Program-made: the position numbers and the translations under genes
Shown: positions 23,903-36,510 of the stretch, one piece after another
Layout: each line of letters starts with the position of its first letter
Numbering within the stretch: the first letter of the stretch is position 1
Assembly: GCF_947623445.1 (NCBI RefSeq)
Contig: NC_135240.1
Coordinates: forward strand, 23,002,001 to 23,066,000
Direction of reading: 5' to 3'
Source: Clavelina lepadiformis
Lineage: Eukaryota; Chordata; Ascidiacea; Aplousobranchia; Clavelinidae
DNA: 64,000 nucleotides
The notes under the pieces: generated by a model
Told to the model about the DNA's origin: nothing
Seen by the model: the letters and a program-made list of their open reading frames with translations, nothing else
The model's database searches: none

Positions 23903-26900
23903 GCTTACACCATTAGTTTGATGTTGAATCTTATACAACTGTTGTTAGTTGCTGCTTGGCTGGCTGGACCTCAATAATCATAAATGTTCACTTCGATTTA
24001 TCTCGATCATATTGATTCTTTATTGGTTAAAGATGATGAAACGCAACATTTTGTCAAGACAGCGAAATAACAACGTCTTCTCGTCTGGGTCTTTGTAGAA
24101 TAATAATTGCAATGAATACATTGGACGCTAACCAACAACAAAATAGGGTTGCGCCAATTAGCACAGAAAAACATGTTGTAAAGAAATAAGCACAAGAGAC
24201 GTAAGCTACAAACATTCCATAGGAAATTGTTTGCAGGCTCCTTAGACATCACGACGTGTTCTGGGAAATTTGTATCTTGTAAGCAGGTCTAATGCAGACA
24301 TAGTTACAGAAATCACATAACTTTACTTAATGTTTGTTTTACTGTCGTTTTGAAATTTGTCATACATCTATCAAAGAGTTATTATTGCACAGTACTAAGT
24401 GATTAATCCCTTATCGCATTTATTAGATGCGTGGCGCAACAACACCTAGTATACTACTGTATTTCGTATCAAATGAATATTTTCTATGCCTCACATAAAA
24501 CAATATCTCAGAAACACGCTTAGGCTAGTACTTTAGGGCCTAAGCTGTACAATATAAGCAATACGGTCCTGTGTACAATTGTGACGTCATAATTCTGTGC
24601 GAAATCCACTAAACGACTAAAGAGACCACCTTACTAACACGACCATTTCACTATGCTCCCGCGGGTGATCGACCTGCCGTGGTTCTACTGTACTTGCTAA
24701 CATTATATAGTTGTTTAGAATGAAAAAAAAGCTTGGAATTGGTGAAATAAGTCGTAAATATTATAACTTAGTTCATATTTTATAAAATTGTTTATGAATC
24801 ATGTAGTAATTATTTAACTTTAATTTGATTAACTTCTGAAAATCTGGAGTTAAAAGTCTCGAATTAGAGGAATCGCCATACTTTGAAGGCTACGTTTTGT
24901 AGTAAATATGTGCACCATCACATGACTCCATATCGTGGGTCAATTGTAACGTATCGCTAGGTAAGTTGTAACACCAATTTTTAAAGCTCCTGTTCTATTG
25001 CAAATCATTTATATGCAATCTGAATTAATGTCAGAATAACAGGTCTGACATACAAAACATTTAGAACTCCAGTAGCATGTACCACGTTCATGTGTGCTCT
25101 GTGCAGTGCTTGCATGCCATGCATCTAAATTCCGTCATTCACCTTGTGAATGCTGTGAATGCTGCTATTGAAATGCTTGCAGCATATAAACTTTACAAAG
25201 CATAAGATTCGTCGTCAGATTTATCAAAACCAAAATGAATTGAGTGTGATCAGGGTGGCTAATAGAGTTGATGGTTGGATCGTAGGTGAAGTCAACAGTT
25301 ATCATTTAAAATTTGAATACCGCGCTCGACAAGCTGTTACAATTAACCCAAGCATAGACATTCACCTTGTAAACAAAATTTTTACTCTTTTACAAACCAA
25401 CTGCACCAATAAATACTAATTTATAATAACTATTATCTCATATTTTCTTCTCGCTACCACCAAAAATCTGATTTAATTATTTATTAGATGCAGACCAAAT
25501 TATTCCACTGTTTTAAAAAAAATTACTCAATTGTGTAAAAAATAAACTATTGTTCATATTTCCTTTTTGGCTTACATTACAATCGAGGTGATTAGCTCAG
25601 TTTATACTAGTTGTAAAGCCGATGTATTGTCTACACAATTTCGACGTTTAATGACGTAGTTAAACAAGGAAAACTTGAGCTGTTATAGAATTTATCCGTG
25701 TTATTTTTGTCCCCGGTCTCCCCTACCGTTTGCTTTTCTGTATTATTTCATTTTACGCCTCTTTTAATTGTGCATGTATTCTTCACCGAATTGAGTTGCA
25801 TTATTCTTGTGTATTGTGCTTTTAGTTTGGTGGTGGTCTCTATTTTGCTTGCACGCAAGTTATTTTCTTGGGCCTAAGGCCGTCACTCTGGTTTCGCTCT
25901 CCCCCCTCATTTGATAGGATCGGCGTGCCGCATGCTAAAATGGGAAAGGTGGTTGATTTTAATATTTTTATTCTAGATGTACCTGGCACGGGTAAAAACG
26001 TTTTTTGGTGTGGTTCATCGACGAGTATTTTACTAGACATCTCAGCCAGCTGTTATGCGTTTTTTCCGTTTTATTAAAAGGTGAAATTGACTGTGACAGT
26101 CATTGCAGTAGTGACTGAAGAAAGCCCGGTTGTTGCGGCAGCCGTTACCGCGATAAGAACTTGGCAGTGTACAACAGACGTACTCGTAACACATATGATA
26201 AAGCCACGTCCAAGTAAGTGGCATGTTAAGGATTGCGTTGAGGAGGATTGAAAGTTTTTAAAGGCTGGAACAAAAATTCTTGTGTTTGACCAGTTCAGCC
26301 AAAAATGTTGGGTTTTTATGCCCCAAAAACCGCTTTAAAACATCTTCGAAAGATACATATTTTCAAATTTAAATGTATAATAGCTGCCAATTTACTGTGT
26401 ACACTTTTTAAACGCCGTATATATAGGCTACAACAGTTTTGTAGGGTTGTATGTAACAATTTTGAAATGCGCCATGTGGTATACCGGCTTGACTCAGTAG
26501 TCGCAAACAAGGGAATGTGATAAACTAAAAAGATTGAAGACGTAAAAAGGCCTATATGACCCAAAAATGTTGGGTTCATGAGAAGGGCATCGGCCCAATG
26601 GCATAGGGCCTATGTATAGGCTATAGGCCCCCGCTTTTTACTGATGGGAAGACCTGGCCAATCCACTTTTAAAACTTAAACGTGTTAAAATTTGATAGTC
26701 CTAAAGCAAATCGCGACATTTGGATTGCAAGTTAGGCCTAAATTGGCCAACAACTCATACATGACGTCATAATTATACTTGCTGCCATGTTGGAAGACGT
26801 AGGCTACGTCATAAGTTATCAACCACTGATCTCTATAAACATTATGTGTTTACTATATATATAGTATACTATATACTGTAGACTTAAAAGCCTATTCACA

Positions 26901-27200
26901 AAAGAATGCCTTTATATAGAATGTAGAAGCATTGAAGCAATATAGGAATAGACCCTTTCTGAGTTAGCCTACTGTCTGAGTGGCAAATTTTTTCGATCGC
27001 CTATATTTAACACTAGAAATTGTTATCTCTCCTGAGTAGCTCTCAGGCGAGTAGCATATTAATTTCTTTACACATAAAGAGAAAATTTCGAAAAACGTTA
27101 CCTAAGTTCTGTTGTACAGTGCTTTAAATTCTACGCATTGAACTTGTTCGTTATGACGTCATTGTACGTGATCATTGCAGCATGCGACGTAAACTTTTTT
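23903..27200. other. Intergenic DNA with repeat fragments
   Basis: No gene recognised. It contains one copy of a dispersed motif (near 26558-26610, CCCAAAAATGTTGGGTTCAT) also found near 57636, and several TAGGCCTA/TAGGCTA palindromic words. Short frames at 25159-25419 (+) and 25868-26077 (+) have no recognisable domains. Confidence 0.45.
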
Positions 27201-27609
27201 GGCTGCCACTATTTCACCGGAAAAAATCGTGTGTTCAAAGCTACTTTTCACAGTGTCTTGTTAACCTAAGTTAAACGTTATAACATAGTAACCTAAAACT
27301 AACTACTAATCTAAATCTAACTCCAATAAAACCTTAAATAGCTAAAATCAACTTTTTGCATACCGATTCTACCAACGTCCTCACAGGCTATCTTCACGAA
27401 GTGACTATTTCACCGTATCTAGGTAATGCAACCTGTTAAAGATAGGCGGTTAAGTTAGGAGAATGAGTATCCAAAAAATTTATGTAGGATTTTATTAAAG
27501 TTAAATTTAGGTTACTAAGTTATGAAATTTAAGTTTGGTTAAGAAGAAACTGTGAAAACTGGCTTCGAAGGTACGATTTTTTCCGGTGAAATAGGCCTAG
27601 TGGCAGCCC
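27201..27609. mobile_element. Palindromic MITE-like repeat, about 409 bp
   Basis: The left arm starts GGCTGCCACTATTTCACCGG and the right arm is its inverse. The inverted similarity continues inward for about 100 bp (TTTTCACAGT..CTT.TTAACC.AA...AACNTAGTAACCTAAA). The right arm has a 6-bp GGCCTA insertion relative to the left. A further copy is seen at about 33164-33381. No coding sequence and no clear target duplication; superfamily unknown. Confidence 0.75.
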
Positions 27610-30011
27610 TATCTTAAACAGCAGGCTGCGTGACCTATTTACAGTGAAATAGTCTCTCTCAAAACATTTTGCAACCCCAGCGACTTCTTTGATTGCTACC
27701 AAAACTGGACGAATAAAAAGAGACTACGCTGCGTCATAACTTTTGCGATAAAACGACTTCGACCCCGACAATAATTTTACCCACACTGGTCACCAAATTC
27801 ACAGAAAAAAAATTTATTTTTTTCAAGTCATCTGATTATCTTACAGGCAAGTGTGACGTGAACTTGTGCAAAACGATGTAACCATAGCATGTTGGTGTTG
27901 CCGAACAATAGAAACAGCACATTATGCCATGAATAGGTGATAGCGAAGGGATCAAGAAAGGCCTTTGATCATGATATGGAAACACGAATCAAAGTAAAAA
28001 TGGATTAATGCAAAAGGAAAATATAGATAAAAATCAAGTATTAGGAACGCTGTCAGATAATTATACATTAGGCCTACTTGCTGTAAAAATGAGCTTTAAT
28101 GCACGAGATCATACCAACATTTTTGAGCCAGTTTTGAACTTTTAACCTTCATAAACCGTAACGGAGGTAAAATTTAAGTGTCACAAGAGTAAACTCGGTA
28201 AAGTGGTTGCTTGCCGCACTGAAATGCTATCAAGCAACTTGCGCGTTCGAGGTAAGTATGTCGCTAAACCAGTCTGAAAACCAGCTGTGCCAAATAGATC
28301 GTTGTTTATATACAACAGTTAAGCAATACTCGATTGAGCATACAACGTATTAAGGTTGTATACTCGAAGCAAATGCATGAACAGAACACGTATCCTGATT
28401 CGACTACCATTGTTGTAAATCACGCTATATCTTATTTGTAATTGTAGGTAATGAGTTACCGCTATGCATTTCTTTACAAGAATAAAACATAGTAATCAAT
28501 AAAGCAATCGTACCCTTAGGTCGTTTTCACTCTCTTACGTTGTTTATTGAGAGACCTTATCAAATTTTACAAAAAAAGCAACACCACATTTTCCCTATAG
28601 CCTTTAGCTCCACAACTCCGGCAGAATTTTTTGTGTAATAACAAAGCAGTGGTTGTGCGAATTCGGAGTGTAAATGCATAAACTATGCGACTACTGTAAC
28701 CAAGCGTATTATCCAGCATGAATTAACTCTACTAAATTACAAGCACTATTAGTATCGTCTCGTATTACTAGTACTGATATCGACTGATCTAAACACGCAA
28801 CATTTGGAAACACGTAAATACGAACATTCAAACTACTTGTAACAGAATAATCTCACTATATAACAAAACAGAGAAAAGAATTGTATTTGTTGACAATTTC
28901 GATATGTTCAAGACTTCGGGTTAGTTATGAAATTAACATCAAATTCAGGATGGCACTCATCAACTAAAATTCTATTGAAAACGAATAATCTCGCATACAT
29001 GCAATCTGAGTAAACAAAAAATATATATTCAAGAGAAAGGCAGAACAAGTAACATAATTCAATTGCTGCCTTGTACACTGGTATTAAAATTGTATAATAA
29101 ACATAGTTCGGTACTATTTTGTAAACTTGAGATACTTCCTGATGGAAGTAATCGGTATACATATAATGTATATGTAAATTATCTATATATTGCAGTTAAA
29201 GCACTCACACCTTAAAACTTGACATAAAAAAGTTTGCCAAAAATTTGACACTGCGGTAGGCAAAACACCACACTTATGTATTGGCACCGTAAAATAGAGA
29301 GCTGTTATATCACTTTGTATTTTTGTGTGCATACATGATCTACCCATTGCATAACGTGCGGTTGATGGCCACAAAATGTTACTGCACAGCTTGCTTTCAA
29401 TACACTCATTAAATCACAATGTGAGGTAAGGTAGCTTCAAGGTTTTGTCATGTACTGGTACCGTAAAGGCAGTCCAGTTTTAGTAATGTTAATATTAGTC
29501 AATCACAAGAATGTTTAAACTCAGAAGCGTGGAAATGTACATTGCTTGGGTATTTTAAATAGCCATTAAAAGGTTTCTTTTTAATCTTTCGTTAATGGAC
29601 TAGCAGGAAATTTCCAAATTGTATAGAACAAAAATGCATAATGTATATTGATGCAGAAGGCCAGCGCTTGAGCTAACATATCTTCAGATAAAAGGTTTGC
29701 AAACATAAATAAATTGAGTTGGCCAGTATTCGGAATGATTTTATTCTCAGAAATGGTCGGAATTTTACAAAAAGAAAGCTTTAAAGTTTAAACTATTAGT
29801 GGATTAACAACATAAAGAAAATCAATTGTTGTAGTTATATACAACGAAAAGAAGCAAACAAAAGTTCTGCACAATATGGCAATTTGAAGCATTAGATTAC
29901 ACAAAGCATTTTAATATCAAGTAGTTGCTTAATTCCAAGTAAAAGATAGGTAATATAGGCTTAAATGTTTGTAACACATGCAGAAAGTAAAGGCTACAAC
30001 TATCATTTTAG
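27610..30011. other. Intergenic DNA
   Basis: Downstream of the MPI gene on its strand; the right-hand part probably includes MPI 3'UTR. No additional gene recognised on either strand. Confidence 0.45.
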
Positions 30012-31259
30012 TTACAAAATGCAAGTGGCTCGATACAACAGAATTTCTGAACCTTGCGGGAATATTTCCATTAAAACATTTGCAGGTATAAATGCAACCA
30101 CTCCAGGTTTCAATTCACCAGCAATTCCTGCCACACTTGCTGTTCCAGATATGCATAATAAGATACTAGCAGAGTCGTGTTGCTTTACAACATACTTTTC
30201 ATGGTCAGAAGGAACTCTAATGCATATCACAGCAAAGTCTTTCACCGGCGGATCATACACCAATTCAAAAGGATAATCAGATGACTTAGGCTGAAATTTA
30301 CGGTCTTCTGCAGGTGTAGGAAGGTAGTCAAGCATATCACAAAGCGTGCTAGCATCAACCAGCTTAGGAGTAAGACCTGCACGAACTACATTGTCTGAAC
30401 ATGCCATGCATTCTATGCAGTCTCCAGAAAGATAAGCATGCGGAACATTAGCACCAAGGAAAATTGCCTCACCAGACGAAAGCAATATGTGATTAAGAAA
30501 ATATATGACAAAGCAACCCACATCACCAGGAAATTGCGAATGAACTCGAAGCAATAGTTCACCATGGACTGGTTCAAGATTTAAATTATCTTCCTTCATT
30601 TTCTCAATTCTTTGCACCAGTGTATTGAGACATTCCTCTCTTATATGTTTCTCACTCAGTATAACATTACTAAAGCATTCCTTTAAGGAGGATGCAACAT
30701 CAGATACGCCATTCAAACATTTCGCTTTTAAACGATCGGCAGTGACCTTACCAACTACTGCCTCCAATTCTGGAACAGCTTCAAGGAACTGTACAATTTC
30801 CTTCACTGGACGGAAGCCACACAAAGCTTCAAATTCAGTTAGCGCAATAGCCATTTCTGGTTTATGATTGGAGTCTCTGTACACTTCAGGTCTCTCAACA
30901 TGCAGTTTTTCAGCCAAAGCTTTGTCTGGGTGAGCTTGAATTGAAAGAGATTTGGCAACACTGAGGACTTTAAACAAGAATGGAAGCACCCCAAACTGTG
31001 AAACAACTTTTTCACCCAAAACACCAGGATATTCCTTCACAAAGTCTAAAAGGTTTTTATCACCTCCAATGAGCTTGCTGGGTGCTTTAGGATGTGCACC
31101 CATCCATAACTCTGCGTAAGGTTCATCATCTTTTAAATTGAAAGACAGATCAGCATTGGCACATAGCAAGGCAACCTTGCTTGATTTGCCAACTTTTCCC
31201 CATGCATATTGCTGGACTGCTCCTTGAATCAGTTGCACACTTGAAGTATTATTTGCCAT
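30012..31259 (-). CDS. MPI: Mannose-6-phosphate isomerase, single exon
   Basis: Cytosolic zinc enzyme that interconverts mannose-6-phosphate and fructose-6-phosphate, feeding GDP-mannose and glycosylation or glycolysis. 415 aa in one exon, the usual eukaryotic length. The type I signature is clear: QQYAWGK near residue 16, ELWMGAHP at 50-57, Zn ligands Q108 and H110 in SIQAHPDK, E135 in HKPEMAIAL, H274 in ANVPHAYLSG, and the strongly conserved DCIECMACSDNVVRAGLTPK region at 280-299 containing the catalytic Arg. It begins at ATG 31259 with context AACATGG. The protein is intact with no missing residues. Lack of coding introns is unusual for vertebrate MPI and may reflect intron loss or a retrocopy. 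Confidence 0.95.
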   Translation of the reverse strand: MANNTSSVQLIQGAVQQYAWGKVGKSSKVALLCANADLSFNLKDDEPYAELWMGAHPKAPSKLIGGDKNLLDFVKEYPGVLGEKVVSQFGVLPFLFKVLSVAKSLSIQAHPDKALAEKLHVERPEVYRDSNHKPEMAIALTEFEALCGFRPVKEIVQFLEAVPELEAVVGKVTADRLKAKCLNGVSDVASSLKECFSNVILSEKHIREECLNTLVQRIEKMKEDNLNLEPVHGELLLRVHSQFPGDVGCFVIYFLNHILLSSGEAIFLGANVPHAYLSGDCIECMACSDNVVRAGLTPKLVDASTLCDMLDYLPTPAEDRKFQPKSSDYPFELVYDPPVKDFAVICIRVPSDHEKYVVKQHDSASILLCISGTASVAGIAGELKPGVVAFIPANVLMEIFPQGSEILLYRATCIL

Positions 31260-33163
31260 GTTATGGGTTTATTTCACATATAATACCTGTGAAAATTAGA
31301 TATATGTTATCGGTTAATCAAACAAGGCTAATTGGGATAGTTTTCTAGTTTATCAACTAATAAAACTTATATGAAACAGTTTTTTGAGTTCATTACATGA
31401 TCATTTTATATGGTTTTAGCCCTATGCTGTACTTTCCCACACATTGTTAAAGTTTTGCATCTAGTTTTCAAAAGCATGCTTGTCACAAATTACCCCATGT
31501 TTGGTAAGGGATCCATAATACAAAATACTGAGCTATTATAAGTAAAGCTCAGCATCAGTTATTCACCGCCCTCACAAAATCACTTCATTCAAGTTTCAAG
31601 ACGACAATTGCCAAGTTGATGTAATATCATACAATTTATGTCATGATGCACGCGTTGCTTGGTTTTGAAAATTTCAATGCAAAATTGAGAATAAAAGAAA
31701 CACTCCAAAAAACATTGCTGTATATTGTCATGTTTTTATAGAATTATACAGGTCTTAGCTAGGTTTGTAGTCTAGTACCAAGCAGTCTTATTAACTTACA
31801 AATTCTGCAGTCATTGCAAAAGCAATGCCCACCAAATGTAATTTGCAATCTTTAACAGAATTGACAGTGTAGTGCAGAAGTGCACAACCCATGCACAGGA
31901 TGCATTTGCATAGCCTAGCCTACCAGGCTTACACCCGGAATTGATTTAATGGTCGTGCTAACCTGCCGTTGTTACAGCACTCTCATGTTCTGGTGTTTAA
32001 CATCTTACACGTTTTATAAGCTCTCGAGGCTAGGCCACAATTCGGCATTTTTCCGTCTGTTAATTGCAAGTAAGTGTTTGTTTCGATTAGTCTGTAACAA
32101 TGTTTAGCGCCCCGTTTTTTCCCCTTTACAGTAACAAATTAAGAAATGTAGCCTACAGAAAATAAACTAAACTAGCGGCTAGCCTACTACGGTAACTGAA
32201 TATAACAAAAAAATAATATTAGCCCAGGCCTGTCCCTATATGTTAGTATGTTTAACACCATAACCTGCTAACCTGATTCCCGACTTCTGCTGTAGGCCTA
32301 CTAAACTTAGTGTATTGTAGAGTAGACTATTAGACTGGAGTTGCTACCGACATGAAATTAGTTAAATAGGCCGCACAGATTTGAGCAAATGAAATTCGTC
32401 TACAGTACTTTGTTTTCGGTGTATTCCAGTACGCCGCCGATTGCAAACAAAAACGGCATTATGGACAAGTCCAGACACGCCCGCAGTGATTGCGCAAGTT
32501 TTGCACAACTGGTACAGTACATGTTATTTTACTTTCGACAAATAACCCTTTAAAATACAACACTGACAAGTAATTTACCATATTTATTTACTATGCTATA
32601 TTTCTTGATTACCATTTTTTGCATTTTATCTACATCGCGTCAAGGGCTCGCAAGCGTCACATACGTTTTTCTCAGAGGGAAAGGAGGTTTAATTAAAATC
32701 CCCTATTAAGGTCTTTCCAAATAACGTAGTAATATTTTATGTTTTTTTCGCGTTGCAAGTTAAGATAATAAAAGTAAACTAAGCTTATTATCGCTAGCCG
32801 GCAAGCTTAAATCCAATTTTTTAAATCTAAAGTGTTTTTAGGCGTATAAGTAAGTAAGTTAAACGTCTGCACATCCGTTCGTAAAATCTATATATTCTGC
32901 AACTAGCATTGGCCTGCGTGGCATTATCAACATTATTAACGGCGGCATACACCAGATACTGTAAAATAAAACCACTCAAGGTATTTCTATAAACTTTAGA
33001 CTTTATTTTTATAAACTTTAGGTATGAAGCTGTTTCACTCAGATGTCACAATGCATTATTGTCTCACAATTACCACTGCATTACTTAATTAACTGTATTA
33101 ATTACAGTTATCACTGCAAAAACGTTATCTACACTTTGCTGATTGTAGGTCACACAGGCTGCT
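31260..33163. other. Intergenic DNA upstream of MPI
   Basis: No open frame or gene recognised. Contains one exact TAGGCCTA (32293-32300) and several TAGCCTA words. Confidence 0.45.
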
Positions 33164-33381
33164 GCTAAACATAGGCGGTTAAATTAGGTCGTTTGGAGAA
33201 TAGGTATGCAAAGAAATGATTTTAGCTATTTAAAGTTTTCTCGGAGTTAGATTTAGACTTTAGAGTGAGGGGTAGATTTAGGTTTCTATGTTATAACATT
33301 TAAGTTAGGTTAACCAGAAACTGTGAAAAATTGATTCGAACCTCACGATTTTTTCTGGTGAAGTAGTGGCAGCGGTATAGA
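33164..33381. repeat. Partial copy of the 27.2 kb palindromic repeat
   Basis: Begins AGGCGGTTAAATTAGG and ends CACGATTTTTTCTGGTGAAGTAGTGGCAGCG. It matches the middle and right arm of the 27201-27609 element (AGGCGGTTAAGTTAGG ... TCCGGTGAAAT..AGTGGCAGCC). It lacks the GGCCTA hexamer present in that arm. Confidence 0.7.
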
Positions 33382-33474
33382 AAACACGTTAAAACAGATT
33401 CTTGGTAAATGTGCTACAATACGATCCCAGCGTAATCATAAAAAATAAACGTTTTCACATTACTCGGTCTTGCA

Positions 33475-33702
33475 CAATGTTCCCTCTAAGCTGCGTGCGT
33501 GCGCAAATGCGCACTGCTGACACGTTCTCCGCGCACAGAAAATCTGTGCTGCGCACAAGAAAAAATTCCAACCTGAATTGAAAATAGAATAAACGCATAA
33601 TTATGACGACGCGCACGTCAGATGTTGCTCACAGTGGTCCAAGAGACCGCTCAGAGAGTTAGAGTGTTTGCTCAGACTCGTTAAAAATTAGAGGGAACAT
33701 TG
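33475..33702. mobile_element. hAT-like MITE with 15-bp perfect TIRs, 228 bp
   Basis: The termini CAATGTTCCCTCTAA and TTAGAGGGAACATTG are exact inverses. They are flanked by a perfect 8-bp direct repeat GTCTTGCA (33467-33474 and 33703-33710). The interior is rich in GCGCA (GTGCGCAAATGCGCAC). The 8-bp duplication fits the hAT superfamily. No coding capacity. Confidence 0.88.
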
Positions 33703-35011
33703 GTCTTGCACCTTGATATTTTGTGTGAAAATTTTGCCCATATTTTGTTTGTGCCCCTAAAAGGTAATACTTTGTGGATGTATTTTGTTATAAGTGTATT
33801 TGTTATGACGCAATGATGTCTTACAATAAACACTGAACTAAAATGATTTTTGAAAAGTGCCCTTTTTTAGAATTTTGGATGAATGAAACAAAACTGCTAC
33901 ATGAACGCCTTTAAGGGAAATTGGAAAAAAGCTGGATATACCCGATTGAACTACATTGTTGACGAATCACTACAATTTAGGGCAAAATAAATTTCTTATA
34001 AGTTAATTAATATTAGGCTATTCGTATAAAACGGAGAGTAAGTTACCAGAAAAGTTGTTAACATATGAAAATGGAAGATTTTATTCACATGCTTGGCGTA
34101 ATCATTTTGAAAGTTTAGTTTGCACTAGATCATAAAACTTACTCTTTGTGACAGCAATGCTTGTGTGGAATCTTTTAATGTCCATCTCCAAAATACCGTA
34201 GGCCTATATAAGTTTTTATGGATAGTAAACGGACGTAGGCTACGCAGTCCGTTGTTACAATACGTACTGTAAAAGGTTTATACAGATGGAATTAACGTCA
34301 GTCAAAGCCTGATTAGGCCAATGCGAACGATGCCATTTCACTAGGCCTCGCGCTGCTTAGCATCAAAACAAAATTTACAATTTAACTTTTATTTTGCGCA
34401 AATCACAGTTTAATTTCTCAATTTCTTCCCAGAAGAGAATATTTTGGTGAAATAATATCAAGAAACAAGGCTTTGATGGGAACTGATTTGCAAAGGGTTG
34501 ATAGACCTATATGGTTTACGTTATTATTATATTTTAAGCTTTATAAAAACACCATCACTTCCTGCACTGGGCCCCGCTCTTGATGAGGCCGATGTCACTG
34601 TAAAGTGTAAACGAACAAAACAATTCTACAAGACAAAAAGACCTAACAGCGGGCTACGAATCCTACGATAAACGCGAATTGTCACCGTATAACATGCCGC
34701 AAACTAAATGTATCTGAAACATAAGAAAATTGTCGTGAGTTGAAATTAATAAAATTGTAAAGTAGATTGCCACTAACGACAAAGCCGTTAAAAGCATATT
34801 TTTCTACCCATTTCACGAAATCAAAGTTTTAAATTTCTTCTCAAACATGAATTTGCAGTGAGACGCCACACTCTATAAGTCTACATTGTGATGTCATTAT
34901 TAAAAGTGAAACTTTCTTGGGCGCAAATCTTGAACAAATAAAAACGCACCCTATACCGAAAAGTATAATTTTTTTTACCAAACCGACATCAAATACATTT
35001 AGCCTATATGA

Positions 35012-35351
35012 CAGGGGTGGGCAACCTTTTTGAACCCGAGAGCCACTTTGGTTGTTAAATTTTTACTGACGAGCCAAGTCATAAGAAATTATGACGTCAT
35101 AAATAGTTTATGTCGTTTAATTGTTCCATATCTGCATTCCTCAATCGAAAAATATCATTAAATTTGGATAATTAACAACTTGTCATCATTGCTGGCCTAA
35201 ATAAGGAAAAGAAAAAGAGAGAAACGTTCATAAACGGTACTCTTGGTAGCCTTTACAATTTTTTTGAAATTTTACGATTCGACTAGAAGAGCCACAAAAA
35301 ACATGCCGGAGAGCCGCATGCGGCTCGCGAGCCGCAGTTTGCCCACGTCTG
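35012..35351. mobile_element. Non-autonomous hAT-type element, 340 bp
   Basis: The left end CAGGGGTGGGCAACCTTTTT and right end GCGAGCCGCAGTTTGCCCACGTCTG give inverted termini CAGGGGTGGGCAA / CAGACGTGGGCAA. A perfect 8-bp duplication CTATATGA lies at 35004-35011 and 35352-35359. Subterminal GAGCCAC and CGGCTCGCGAGCCG sequence is characteristic of this hAT group. Confidence 0.9.
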
Positions 35352-35359
35352 CTATATGA

Positions 35360-36357
35360 GAATGTAACCACAGCTTTACTACTGTAGTATGTATACTTTT
35401 CATGAGTCATACCATGGCCGCAGGAATTGTAAGCTAACCTAAACCCTCCCCTACTTTCTTCATTTTTCTCAGTTCCTTTTTCGGCCAAATTTTTTCCATA
35501 AAATTTTAAACTTCTTTCTATTTGTGAGCTAAGAGGCTCCCATTGAGGTTCACTGATCTATCAGCTTAATTTTAAATGTTAACCAATGATACTAGTTTGT
35601 AAAAAAATGCCATTTTTAGCTTAACTACGAATGATGGCTTCCGTATTGCGACCTTAGTGAGCTTCTAAAACCCTGAAGAGTCACGATTAATTCTTCGATA
35701 TCGGGTAGCTGCATTTTTTATCAAAATACAATACGACTATTTTATCACGCTAGTACCAAACCAACATCAGTTTGACTGAAGGTTCTTTCGTTTTACCGGT
35801 GAGAAGTACATGGGACAACACGTTACGTTAAATCACTTTATTCGTGAAGTTTTGATGACGTAATAATCTTAATTGGTTGTGTTACGCCATAAAAACGCTT
35901 TGATAAGGAGCAAAAGTTCTGCATAACTTAACATAACATAACAATCACCCCATAACTGCCGTGCTGCACTAAATGAGCTATTTGCCAGATACGATCGGCT
36001 TTTTTCTGAAATAATCGTTGTAATCAGGATGTCGAACCGGAACTGAACCTGTTAAGTGTAAATTGTGTGATTTTGGGCGGGTTGACCAGAGGATAATTTT
36101 ACTTTCTACTGTAGCTTGGGATTTTCCAGAATTGTTTTAAGTCATTATACGCGATTAAAAATGTTTAAAATTTGATGAAGTCAGAATTTTCATGAAACGA
36201 GACTGAAGTTTGCTCGGATTAATGTTTTTTGGGATTATGAGTATCACAGGAAAGTGTTTTTCAGGAAAGGAGGCGACTCGTGTTTTCAGTCGATAGACTC
36301 GATACTGCAAGCATTGCGCTCAACTGCCGCATTTTTTAATTTCTCTTTCGAGAAATA
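35360..36357. other. Intergenic DNA
   Basis: No gene recognised between the 35.0 kb transposon and the TATA-like promoter at 36.36 kb. Confidence 0.45.
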
Positions 36358-36371
36358 AGTATATAAAAGTG
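36358..36371 (+). promoter_or_regulatory. Candidate core promoter (GTATATAAAAG)
   Basis: A strong TATA match, GTATATAAAAG, about 740 bp upstream of the secreted-peptide ATG at 37099 and about 140 bp upstream of a 38-codon frame (36511-36627). It could drive either through a 5'UTR intron. Only the motif is seen. Confidence 0.35.
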
Positions 36372-36510
36372 AACCTGGTGTTTCACAATTCAAAAGTTAA
36401 CCATTTGTTTATTTTAGTTAGTACAGTATTTACAAAACATTGCATACAGAATAGACGTGATGTTTTGATAATTTTCATTTTTCCTATAGGAATAACATAA
36501 CGCATAGGAT

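Noticed and set aside
25590-25660. tRNA-like string GATTAGCTCAGTTTATACTAG with a TTCGA-like loop
   Set aside because: The acceptor arm does not pair and the B-box is poor; at most a decayed tRNA-derived SINE.
28200-28262. Possible tRNA or SINE (GCACTGAAATGC...GCGTTCGAGGT)
   Set aside because: No consistent cloverleaf or A-box could be folded by eye.
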